DNA of 64,000 nt, from the NCBI RefSeq assembly GCF_022554085.1, contig NZ_JAKFYR010000005.1:282754-346753 (forward strand), given 5' to 3'. Positions 9,013 through 15,877 of the stretch are shown in pieces. Below the pieces are notes generated by a model. It was not told where the DNA came from, ran no database searches, and saw nothing but the letters and a program-made list of their open reading frames with translations. Every line of letters starts with the position of its first letter. Within the stretch, counting starts at the first letter, position 1. This stretch comes from Rhodococcus sp. CH91. Lineage in GTDB: Bacteria; Actinomycetota; Actinomycetes; Mycobacteriales; Mycobacteriaceae. The translations under genes were made by a program, and so were the position numbers.

Positions 9013-9660
9013 TCAGTGCGGGGACGCTCCGAGCATCGACAGCGCCAGGTCGACGTAGTTGCGGGCGAGGTCGTCGACATCCGTGCGGCCGGGGCGATAC
9101 CAGCGAGCGACGTCGATCCCCAGCGACAGGATGGCGAGTGCGGCGGTGGGGACGTCCGCGACCCTGAAGGCGCCGCTGTCCACACCTGCCGAGATCACCT
9201 CGCGGACGGCGGTGTCGGTGCGCCGGCGGATCTCGGCGATCTCACGGTAGTGCTCCTCCGAGAGTGCGTGCAGTTCGTACTGGGCGACGCGGCAGGTGGT
9301 GTGGTGGACGGCGTGGATCCGCACGAACCGGTCGACGATCGCTCGGATCCGCTCGACGGGATCGGTCGCACCGGCGGCAGCCTTCTCGACCTCGTCGAGA
9401 ACGTGGAGGTGGCCGTTGCGGCCAGCCTCGAACAACACCGCCTCCTTCGAGGGGAAATGCACGTACAGCGCGGCGGGGCTCAGACCCGCGCCGATCGAGA
9501 TGTCGCGGGTGGTGGTGGCGTGGTAGCCGCGGCGGGCGAAGGATTCGACGGCGGAGGCGACGAGCCGACGGGCGACTTCCGATCCACCGCCGGGAAGAGC
9601 GGCGGCGAGGGAGTCGCCGGTCGCGGGAGCGTCGGTGGCGGGCGCGGGTGTGTCGGTCAC
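9013..9660 (-). CDS. TetR-family regulator next to acyl-CoA dehydrogenase
   Basis: A 215-residue repressor-type protein. The helix-turn-helix is at about residues 30-75 (FARRGYHATTTRDISIGAG, then LSPAALYVHFPSKEAVLF) after a low-complexity Ala/Pro/Thr leader; the rest is the ligand-binding domain. The GTG start has AGGACGG before it. It is divergent from a large acyl-CoA dehydrogenase gene, so it most likely represses that gene and itself in response to an acyl-CoA or related ligand; this is inference from layout. It resembles the fatty-acid and steroid regulators of Mycobacteriales in general form, but I cannot assign a named member. Confidence 0.85.
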   Translation of the reverse strand: MTDTPAPATDAPATGDSLAAALPGGGSEVARRLVASAVESFARRGYHATTTRDISIGAGLSPAALYVHFPSKEAVLFEAGRNGHLHVLDEVEKAAAGATDPVERIRAIVDRFVRIHAVHHTTCRVAQYELHALSEEHYREIAEIRRRTDTAVREVISAGVDSGAFRVADVPTAALAILSLGIDVARWYRPGRTDVDDLARNYVDLALSMLGASPH

Positions 9661-9722
9661 GGGGTCCGTCCTGTGCAGGTCGCGGAGAGGGTGTCGTTGA
9701 CATCATGCACCCGCGTTGGTCT

Positions 9723-9740
9723 ACTGAGTGAGCGCTTAGT
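9723..9740. promoter_or_regulatory. Candidate TetR operator
   Basis: An 18-base imperfect palindrome (ACTGAGTGA / GCGCTTAGT, 6 of 9 positions matching) in the 126-base region between the TetR gene and the acyl-CoA dehydrogenase gene. Operators with GAGCGC/GCGCTTAG cores are common for actinobacterial TetR proteins. Binding is inferred. Confidence 0.45.
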
Positions 9741-9786
9741 TCGTTTCTGTTGCGGCCGGGTCCCCGCGTCGCCCGAAAGGATTTCG

Positions 9787-11586
9787 ATGCCCTCTCCCAT
9801 CCTGTCCCGCCGCGACCTGGACTTTCTCCTCTACGACTGGCTCGACGTCGAGTCCCTCACTCGCCGTGAACGCTTCGCCGAGCACTCTCGTGAGACCTTC
9901 GACGCAGTACTCGACCTGAGCGCCGACATCGCGGTCAAGCACTTCGCGACCCACAACAAGAAGGCCGACGCGCAGGAGCCCCGCATCGGGGAGGACGGTC
10001 GCGTCGAGATCGTTCCCGAGGTCAAGGAAGCCCTCGAAATGTTCTCGAAGGCCGGGCTTCTCGCCGGCGGATTCGACGAGGAACACGGGGGGATGCAGCT
10101 GCCGGTGACGGTGCAACGCGCATCGATGGCGTGGTTCCAGGCCGCGAACGCCGGGACTTCCGCCTATCCCTTCCTCACAGCGGCGAACGCGAGTCTGCTC
10201 GTGGCCCACGGCAGCGACGAGCAGATCTCGAGGTTCGTTCCTCCGATGCTCGAAGGCCGGTTCTTCGGAACCATGTGCCTGTCGGAACCGCAGGCAGGTT
10301 CGTCGCTGGCCGACATCACCACCAAGGCCGTCCCCGCTGCGGACGGAACCTACCGGCTGACCGGCACCAAGATGTGGATCTCCGGTGGCGACCACGAACT
10401 CACCGAGAACATCGTGCATCTCGTGCTGGCGAAGATCCCCGGCGGACCCGCGGGCGTGAAGGGTATCTCGCTGTTCATCGTCCCGAAATTCCTCGTCGAG
10501 GCCGACGGCACCCTCGGCGAGCGCAACGACGTCGCGCTCGTCGGCCTGAACCACAAGATGGGCAACCGGGGTACCACCAACACCCTCCTCAACTTCGGCG
10601 AGGGCGTCCACACACCCGGCGGTGAGGCAGGTGCGGTGGGCTATCTGCTCGGTGAACCGCACAAGGGCCTGTCGTACATGTTCCACATGATGAACGAGGC
10701 GCGGATCGGCGTCGGCTTCCTCGCCACCTCCCTCGGATACGCCGGATATCTGCAGTCGCTCGACTACGCCCGCACCCGCAGCCAGGGCCGGCCGCTCGGG
10801 GCGAAGGATCCGGAGTCGCCGCAGGTTCCCCTCGTCGAGCACGCCGACGTGCGTCGAATGTTGCTGGCGCAGAAGGCATATGTCGAAGGTGCTCTGGCAC
10901 TCGGGTTGTACTGCTCCAAGCTCGTGGACGAACAGCGCACGGCTGCCGACGAGGACGCTCGTGCTCGCGCCGGACTCCTGCTGGACCTGCTCACGCCCAT
11001 CGCGAAATCGTGGCCGTCGCAGTGGTGTCTCGAAGCCAACAGTCTCGCCATCCAGGTGCTCGGCGGCTACGGTTACACCCGCGAGTTCGACGTCGAGCAG
11101 TTCTACCGCGACAACCGCCTCAACCCGATCCACGAAGGCACGCACGGCATCCAGGGGCTCGACCTGCTCGGCCGCAAGGTGATCATGCAGGGAGGTGCCG
11201 CTCTCGCGCTGCTCGGCGAAGTCGTGGGGGAGACCGTCGCGCGTGCCGTCCGGGCCGGTGGCGACGCCGCCGCCTACGCCGAGCAGCTCGGTGCTGCCGT
11301 CACGCGAGTCGCGCAGACCACCGCCGCCCTGTGGTCGACCGGGGATCCCGCTGTCGCTCTGGCGAATTCGTCGGTCTATCTCGAAGCCGTCGGGCACGTC
11401 GTGGTCGCGTGGATCTGGCTCGAGCAACTCCTTGCGGTCGGCGACAGGGAGGGCGACTTCTTCGACGGCAAGCGCGCGGCCGCGCGGTACTTCTATCGCT
11501 TCGAGTTGCCGAGGACCGGACCGCAATTCGATCTGCTCGCGAGCCTCGACCGGACGACCCTGGACGTCTCACCGTCGGTTCTGTGA
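9787..11586 (+). CDS. Acyl-CoA dehydrogenase, large (about 600 aa) type
   Basis: A 599-residue FAD enzyme that introduces a double bond into an acyl-CoA, the first step of beta-oxidation. Recognisable blocks are GTMCLSEPQAGSSLADI and KMWISGGDH in the FAD/acyl domain and VLGGYGYTREFDVEQFYRD followed by NPIHEGTHGIQGLDLLGRK, where the glutamate at about 450 is the expected catalytic base. The extra C-terminal domain makes it about 200 residues longer than ordinary members, as in FadE5 or DmdC-type enzymes. AAAGGA precedes the ATG. The divergent TetR gene is the likely regulator. Long-chain or branched substrates are possible; specificity cannot be read. Confidence 0.85.
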   Translation: MPSPILSRRDLDFLLYDWLDVESLTRRERFAEHSRETFDAVLDLSADIAVKHFATHNKKADAQEPRIGEDGRVEIVPEVKEALEMFSKAGLLAGGFDEEHGGMQLPVTVQRASMAWFQAANAGTSAYPFLTAANASLLVAHGSDEQISRFVPPMLEGRFFGTMCLSEPQAGSSLADITTKAVPAADGTYRLTGTKMWISGGDHELTENIVHLVLAKIPGGPAGVKGISLFIVPKFLVEADGTLGERNDVALVGLNHKMGNRGTTNTLLNFGEGVHTPGGEAGAVGYLLGEPHKGLSYMFHMMNEARIGVGFLATSLGYAGYLQSLDYARTRSQGRPLGAKDPESPQVPLVEHADVRRMLLAQKAYVEGALALGLYCSKLVDEQRTAADEDARARAGLLLDLLTPIAKSWPSQWCLEANSLAIQVLGGYGYTREFDVEQFYRDNRLNPIHEGTHGIQGLDLLGRKVIMQGGAALALLGEVVGETVARAVRAGGDAAAYAEQLGAAVTRVAQTTAALWSTGDPAVALANSSVYLEAVGHVVVAWIWLEQLLAVGDREGDFFDGKRAAARYFYRFELPRTGPQFDLLASLDRTTLDVSPSVL

Positions 11587-11591
11587 CCGTG

Positions 11592-12104
11592 TCACTGCCG
11601 GCCCTGCGTCGGGACCGGCCAGGTCAACGTCAGCGACCCGCCGACCGGTAGCGCGTGCCACCGGTCGGCGTAGTCGTCGAGCCGGGCCACGATCCGCTCG
11701 ACCACCGGCGAGACGTCCTCCGCCGAGACGTAGGCGGGCAGTGCACGGGCCCGACCTCGCTGCACCTCCCACAGCGGGACCGCGATCCGTGCCAATTCCT
11801 CGGACCTGATCATGTCGGACTCCGCACGCGGTGACATCGTGTGCTTCTTCGAGCGCCGGCGCCGGCCCGCCCGGGTCCGCTCGGCATTGTCGGCGGGCCA
11901 GAACAGGCCGTTGTCGCCCGCGGCCATCTGCCCGAAGACGCCGAGTTCGATACCCGCCTCCGCCTCGACCAGCAGATGCACGAGGTCGTGGGGGAGATAG
12001 GGGTGACCACCCGGGCCGTTGCGCGGAGCGAGTTCCGGTCCGATCTCGCGATGCACCGCGATCTCGTACCCGATGCCGGGACCTTTCGTGAAGACGACGC
12101 GCAT
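11592..12104 (-). CDS. Conserved-looking hypothetical protein
   Basis: A 170-residue soluble protein I do not recognise. It starts MRVVFTKGPGIGYEIAVHRE and has a central HDLVHLLVEAEAGIELGVFG stretch with paired histidines near an acidic run, then a basic RAGRRRRSKK segment. No signal peptide or membrane segment. It is the last gene of a reverse-strand run with PncC, the RibD-like reductase and the flavin reductase, 44 bases after pncC. A TAACCT box eight bases before the ATG would suit a leaderless transcript. It runs tail to tail with the acyl-CoA dehydrogenase gene with five bases between the stops. Confidence 0.65.
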   Translation of the reverse strand: MRVVFTKGPGIGYEIAVHREIGPELAPRNGPGGHPYLPHDLVHLLVEAEAGIELGVFGQMAAGDNGLFWPADNAERTRAGRRRRSKKHTMSPRAESDMIRSEELARIAVPLWEVQRGRARALPAYVSAEDVSPVVERIVARLDDYADRWHALPVGGSLTLTWPVPTQGRQ

Positions 12105-12148
12105 GGTCGTCAGGTTAGGTCCCGTAGGCAGGGAGCCGCATCCGAATT

Positions 12149-12640
12149 TCAGGCGGATGCCCGCTCGACGAGCAACGACAAGGCGTGCCGCACCGTCTTC
12201 GCGAGGACCTTCTCGGGATCGCCGTCGAAGTGCTGTTCTTCGCTGCGGGTTCCGTCGGGTGCGGTCGTGGCGAAACAGACCGTCCCCGGCGGGCGGCCGT
12301 CCTGCGGATCCGGGCCACCCGCGCCACTCACGGCCACGACGATGTCCGCACCCAGCAGACGGGCGGTGCTCTCCGCCATCGTGCGCGCCGCACTCTCGCT
12401 CACGACCGGGCCTTCGGGTACGTCGAGAAGGCCGTACTTGACCTCCCGTGAGTACGCGACGATGCCACCGCGGAACCAGTCCGAGCTGCCCTTCGCCGCC
12501 CCGAGCCGGGCCGCGAGGGTGCCCGCGGTGAGCGACTCCGCGCAGCCGAGCGCCAGCTCCCGATCGGAGGCGATCTCGGCGAGTCGCTCGATCAGCTCGT
12601 CGGAAGTGTCCGTACCCTCCACCACATCGTCATCGGCCAT
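12149..12640 (-). CDS. pncC: CinA-like nicotinamide-nucleotide amidohydrolase (PncC)
   Basis: A 163-residue protein matching the C-terminal domain of CinA, which deamidates nicotinamide mononucleotide in the pyridine nucleotide cycle. Visible signatures are LALGCAESLTAGTLAARLG, the FRGGIVAYSREVKYGLLDV block and AVSGAGGPDPQDGRPPGTV. It lacks the N-terminal MoaB-like domain, as usual for stand-alone PncC. An AAGGAG site seven bases before the second ATG decides the start; the first ATG upstream has none. The start lies inside the end of the RibD-like gene (11-base overlap), so the two are probably coupled. Confidence 0.88.
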   Translation of the reverse strand: MADDDVVEGTDTSDELIERLAEIASDRELALGCAESLTAGTLAARLGAAKGSSDWFRGGIVAYSREVKYGLLDVPEGPVVSESAARTMAESTARLLGADIVVAVSGAGGPDPQDGRPPGTVCFATTAPDGTRSEEQHFDGDPEKVLAKTVRHALSLLVERASA

Positions 12641-13454
12641 CGCTTTCTCCTTCCAGAGCATCGGGTCGCACCCAGCGGGTGAGCAGGGTGCCGTCGTCGT
12701 CGCAGATCAGATGTGCACGCCGCAGCGGGGTCAGGACGGGGGCGGGGGAGGTCGCGATCCTGCCCGCGCCACCTGCGGTGAGAACCGGTGCCCACGTCAA
12801 GCACAGATCGTCGACGATCCCGTCGTCGATCATGCGGCCGAACAAGCGGGGACCGCCTTCGCACAGCACCCGCGTCCACCCGGCTCCGGCCAGCGCGGCG
12901 CGCAGGGTGCGGCCGTCGATGTCGTCCTCGGAGATCACGCGGAGATCCGCACCCGCCTCCTGCACGGCCCGCCGGGCGGCTTCCGGTGCCCGCGCCGTCG
13001 TGAACACGACCGGCGGAATGTCCGTATCGGTGAACAATCGCAGTTCGGGCGTGAGATCGCAGGAGGCGGTGACCACGGCGACGGGCGGAATCGGGGTCAG
13101 GCCCGCCTGTTCCCGGCGTGCCCGCAGCGCGTCGCTCGTACGCGCCCCGCCGTAGTTCTCGGCGCGGACGGTTCCCGCACCCACGAGGATCACGTCGGCG
13201 AGTTCGCGCAGCAGACCGAAGACCTTCTTGTCGGCGGGGGACCCCAGGGCACCCGACCGTCCTTCGACGGACACGGCTCCGTCGAGGGAGGAGACGAAGT
13301 TGATCCGTATCCACGGTTCGGTGAGTTCGTCCGGGTAGGCATACAGAGCGCGCAACCGATCCTCGTCGAGGGTGCGCGGCTCGTCCGGACCGCCGTCGAG
13401 TCGTTGCATACCGCCGATGAGATCATTCTCCGGAGTTCGGCGCATGTCAGGCAC
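12630..13454 (-). CDS. RibD C-terminal-type pyrimidine reductase family protein
   Basis: A 274-residue NADPH-dependent reductase with the RibD_C/dihydrofolate-reductase-like fold: INFVSSLDGAVSVEGRSGAL, LRELADVILVGAGTVRAENYG, RVLCEGGPRLFGRMID. The N-terminal deaminase domain of true bifunctional RibD is absent. It resembles the M. tuberculosis Rv2671 type, reported to have dihydrofolate-reductase-like activity. The GTG start (MPDMRR) overlaps the end of the flavin reductase gene by eight bases; an ATG three codons on is the alternative. It is followed by pncC with overlap, giving a compact redox and nucleotide operon. Confidence 0.82.
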   Translation of the reverse strand: MPDMRRTPENDLIGGMQRLDGGPDEPRTLDEDRLRALYAYPDELTEPWIRINFVSSLDGAVSVEGRSGALGSPADKKVFGLLRELADVILVGAGTVRAENYGGARTSDALRARREQAGLTPIPPVAVVTASCDLTPELRLFTDTDIPPVVFTTARAPEAARRAVQEAGADLRVISEDDIDGRTLRAALAGAGWTRVLCEGGPRLFGRMIDDGIVDDLCLTWAPVLTAGGAGRIATSPAPVLTPLRRAHLICDDDGTLLTRWVRPDALEGESDGR

Positions 13455-13965
13455 CGTGGCCGGCGTCGAGATCGCTCACGGATTCGAAGGTCAGCAACCG
13501 ATCCGAACCGTCGCGGATGTCTCCTCGTTCGGGTTCGAGAACGAAGACGACGTGATCGCCGGTGGCGAAGGTCCCCAGGACCCGCCCGACGAACCAGGCG
13601 CGCGGACCGTCCAGCACGGGCAGACCGTACGGACCCTCGTGCCACGAGCAGCGATCGAACTTGTCGATCTCGTCGCCGGTCTGTTCGCCGAACAGTTCCG
13701 CCAGTTCACGATCCGCCCGGTTCAGGACGTGCACGGCGAGGTGCTCGGCTTTCGAGGCCACCCGGAAGGTCCGGTTCTTGTCCGACAGCGCCACGAGGAA
13801 TCGTGCCGGGTCGATCGAACTCTGGGTCGCGAACCCGATCAGGCAGCCGCTGCGTTCCTCGCCGTCGGAGGTGGTGACGATGAACATCGGATAATCGAGC
13901 AGCGATGCGATCTCCGCGAAACAGTCGGGGGATCCTTCGATTGAGGTGTCGGCCATGAGCGGCAT
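13447..13965 (-). CDS. Flavin reductase-like FMN-binding protein
   Basis: A 172-residue protein of the flavin_reduct family: LLDYPMFIVTTSDGEERSGCLIGFATQSSIDPARFLVALS is the FMN-binding start, here quoted by its two halves, LLDYPMFIV and GCLIGFATQSSIDPARFLVA, followed by HLAVHVLNRADRELAELFGEQ. Such proteins reduce free flavin for a partner oxygenase or use FMN for small redox reactions. It begins the reverse-strand operon with the RibD-like protein and PncC. Two ATGs lie three codons apart (13965 and 13956) and neither has a clear ribosome site; the transcript may be leaderless. Divergent from the YihY gene. Confidence 0.8.
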   Translation of the reverse strand: MPLMADTSIEGSPDCFAEIASLLDYPMFIVTTSDGEERSGCLIGFATQSSIDPARFLVALSDKNRTFRVASKAEHLAVHVLNRADRELAELFGEQTGDEIDKFDRCSWHEGPYGLPVLDGPRAWFVGRVLGTFATGDHVVFVLEPERGDIRDGSDRLLTFESVSDLDAGHGA

Positions 13966-14033
13966 CGTACGGCGGATTCCGGTGTCGCGCGGAAGCGTTT
14001 GATGCTCGGGCGAGCCGGGGTACTCGCAGCACT

Positions 14034-15128
14034 ATGGAAGCCGATCGTGGAGACGAGCGGACGTCCGGCGCCACCCTCGCGCCCGACGACCCGCACAAGC
14101 CGGACTCTCCCACAGACCTGTCCAAGACGTCGTGGAAGTATGTGCTGCGCAGAACGATCCGCGAGTTCAGTCATGATCAGTGCACCGATGTCGCAGCGGG
14201 ATTGACCTACTACGCGGTGCTCTCGCTCTTCCCCGCCCTGCTCGTGGTGGTCTCGCTGCTCGGCGTGTTCGGGCAGGGACAGTCCACGGTGGACACCGTG
14301 CTCGGGATGATCGAGGATCTCGGCCCGTCCTCCGCCGTCGACACCCTGAGGGGTCCGATCGAACAACTCGTCGCCGCGCCCACTGCCGGATTCGCCCTGG
14401 TCGTCGGTATTCTCGGCGCTCTGTGGTCGGCCTCGGGGTATGTCGGCGCGTTCGGTCGTGCCATGAACCGGATCTACGAGATCGAGGAGGGCCGGCCGGT
14501 CTGGAAGCTGCGTCCGCTGATGCTGCTGGTGACCGCCCTGGCGCTGGTCGCGGTCGGCGCGACTGTCCTGATGCTGGTGGTCAGTGGTCCCGTCGCCCGC
14601 GCGATCGGCGACGTCATCGGTCTCGGCGACACCGCGGTGACCGTGTGGAACATCGCCAAGTGGCCGGTGATGCTCCTGCTGGTCGTCGTCCTCGTGGCGG
14701 TGCTGTACTACGCGACCCCCAATGTGGCCCAGCCGAAGTTCCGCTGGATCAGTCTCGGATCGCTCATCGCGATCGTGGTGTGGATCCTGGCCTCGGTGGG
14801 CTTCGCGTTCTACGTCTCCAATTTCGGCAGCTACAACAAGACCTACGGCTCGCTCGCCGGTGCTGTGATCTTCCTGCTGTGGTTGTGGATCACCAACGTG
14901 GCCTTGCTGTTCGGCGCCGAGTTCGACGCGGAGATGGAACGCGGCCGACAGTTGCAGGCCGGGATGCCTGCCGAGGAGGTCCTGCAACTGCCCGAACGTG
15001 ATTCGCGTGTGATCGAGAAGAACGCCGCCAAACAGAAGGAGTTCGTGGAACACGGGAGGAAGTTGCGGAAGGCCCACAGTGCCGAATCAGGTGACGCTGT
15101 CGGGTCCGAGACGGAAAGGAAGCCCTGA
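14034..15128 (+). CDS. YihY/BrkB-family inner-membrane protein
   Basis: A 364-residue integral membrane protein with about six hydrophobic segments between residues 50 and 300. Family hallmarks are AAGLTYYAVLSLFPALLVVVS, GALWSASGYVGAFGRAMNRIY, the ARAIGDVIGLG loop and FGSYNKTYGSLAGAVIFLLWLW. The C-terminal tail is charged and cytoplasmic. YihY proteins were once named RNase BN in error and their function is unsettled. The stop shares a base with the next start (TGATG), so it is coupled to the holin-like gene, and the three genes form a membrane operon. Confidence 0.88.
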   Translation: MEADRGDERTSGATLAPDDPHKPDSPTDLSKTSWKYVLRRTIREFSHDQCTDVAAGLTYYAVLSLFPALLVVVSLLGVFGQGQSTVDTVLGMIEDLGPSSAVDTLRGPIEQLVAAPTAGFALVVGILGALWSASGYVGAFGRAMNRIYEIEEGRPVWKLRPLMLLVTALALVAVGATVLMLVVSGPVARAIGDVIGLGDTAVTVWNIAKWPVMLLLVVVLVAVLYYATPNVAQPKFRWISLGSLIAIVVWILASVGFAFYVSNFGSYNKTYGSLAGAVIFLLWLWITNVALLFGAEFDAEMERGRQLQAGMPAEEVLQLPERDSRVIEKNAAKQKEFVEHGRKLRKAHSAESGDAVGSETERKP

Positions 15129-15553
15129 TGTCCCAATCGTCCGGTACGTCACGCCCGGTCGCCGAACAGTCGAAGGATCTGTCCACCGTCGAACTCACCG
15201 AGCGGCTCACCGCGCAGGTCTCGACACTCGTCCGTACCGAGGTCTCGCACGCCCTCGAGGAGGTCAAGTCCAAGGGAACCCGCATCGGAGTGGGGGTGGG
15301 GATCTCGGGTGCGGGCGCCATCCTGCTGTTCCTCGGGTTCGCGACCCTCATCGCCACCGCGGTTCTGGGCCTGGCCACCGCTCTCGACCCATGGCTCGCC
15401 GCGCTCATCGTCGCGGTGATCGTGCTGGCAGTCGGCGGGATCCTCGCGGCAGTCGGTGCCTCCAAGGCGAAGAACGCCGCACCGCCCGTCCCGGAGCGCA
15501 CGGTTGCCAGCGTGCGCGCCGACATCGATGCCGCGAAGGGAGCGACGAAGTGA
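15128..15553 (+). CDS. Actinobacterial holin-X type phage-holin-family membrane protein
   Basis: A 141-residue protein with an amphipathic N-terminal part (STVELTERLTAQVSTLVRTE), two long hydrophobic segments (about 50-80 and 85-110) separated by a short turn, and a charged tail. This is the putative actinobacterial holin-X / DUF1469 pattern. It is usually a chromosomal envelope protein in this group and not part of a phage. Both ends overlap neighbours (TGATG before, GTGA after), which ties it to the YihY protein and the DUF3618 protein in one operon. Confidence 0.8.
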   Translation: MSQSSGTSRPVAEQSKDLSTVELTERLTAQVSTLVRTEVSHALEEVKSKGTRIGVGVGISGAGAILLFLGFATLIATAVLGLATALDPWLAALIVAVIVLAVGGILAAVGASKAKNAAPPVPERTVASVRADIDAAKGATK

Positions 15554-15792
15554 CCACATCCGAGAACGGTGGACGCCCCGACGAGGTCGCCGACATCGAG
15601 CGGCAACGAGCCGAACTCGCCGCGACGGTCGGCGAACTCACCGACAGACTCGACGTTCCCACCAGGGTCAAGCAGTCCGCGTCCGAACAGGCCGAGGCGG
15701 TCCGCAACCGGCCCGATCTCATCGCCGCGGCCGGCGGGGTCCTCGCCGTCGTGGTCGTGCTGTTGATCGTCCGGCGCCGCCGACGCAAGTGA
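15550..15792 (+). CDS. DUF3618 small membrane protein
   Basis: An 80-residue protein: an acidic coiled helix (DEVADIERQRAELAATVGEL, then TDRLDVPTRVKQSASEQ), the RNRPDLIAA turn, and one C-terminal membrane segment ended by RRRRRK. This is the DUF3618 pattern, which commonly sits next to holin-X genes in actinobacteria. The GTG start overlaps the preceding stop. It is followed immediately by a strong terminator. Function unknown; an envelope or cytoskeletal helper role is only a guess. Confidence 0.8.
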   Translation: MTTSENGGRPDEVADIERQRAELAATVGELTDRLDVPTRVKQSASEQAEAVRNRPDLIAAAGGVLAVVVVLLIVRRRRRK

Positions 15793-15798
15793 CGTAGA

Positions 15799-15856
15799 CA
15801 CACCCGGGCGGACGGATGCTCGTGTTCTGCACCGAGTATCCGTCCGCCCGGGTGTG
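15799..15856. terminator. Strong bidirectional terminator
   Basis: Perfect 19-base arms (CACACCCGGGCGGACGGAT and its complement) with a 20-base loop, starting seven bases after the DUF3618 stop and ending 22 bases from the stop of the converging acyl-CoA synthetase gene. Confidence 0.85.
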
Positions 15857-15877
15857 CGAACTCCGGCGGCGTGCCGG

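Noticed and set aside
15128..15553. Holin-like gene as a sign of a prophage
   Set aside because: No other phage genes, integrase or attachment site are nearby, and holin-X proteins are usual chromosomal genes in actinobacteria.
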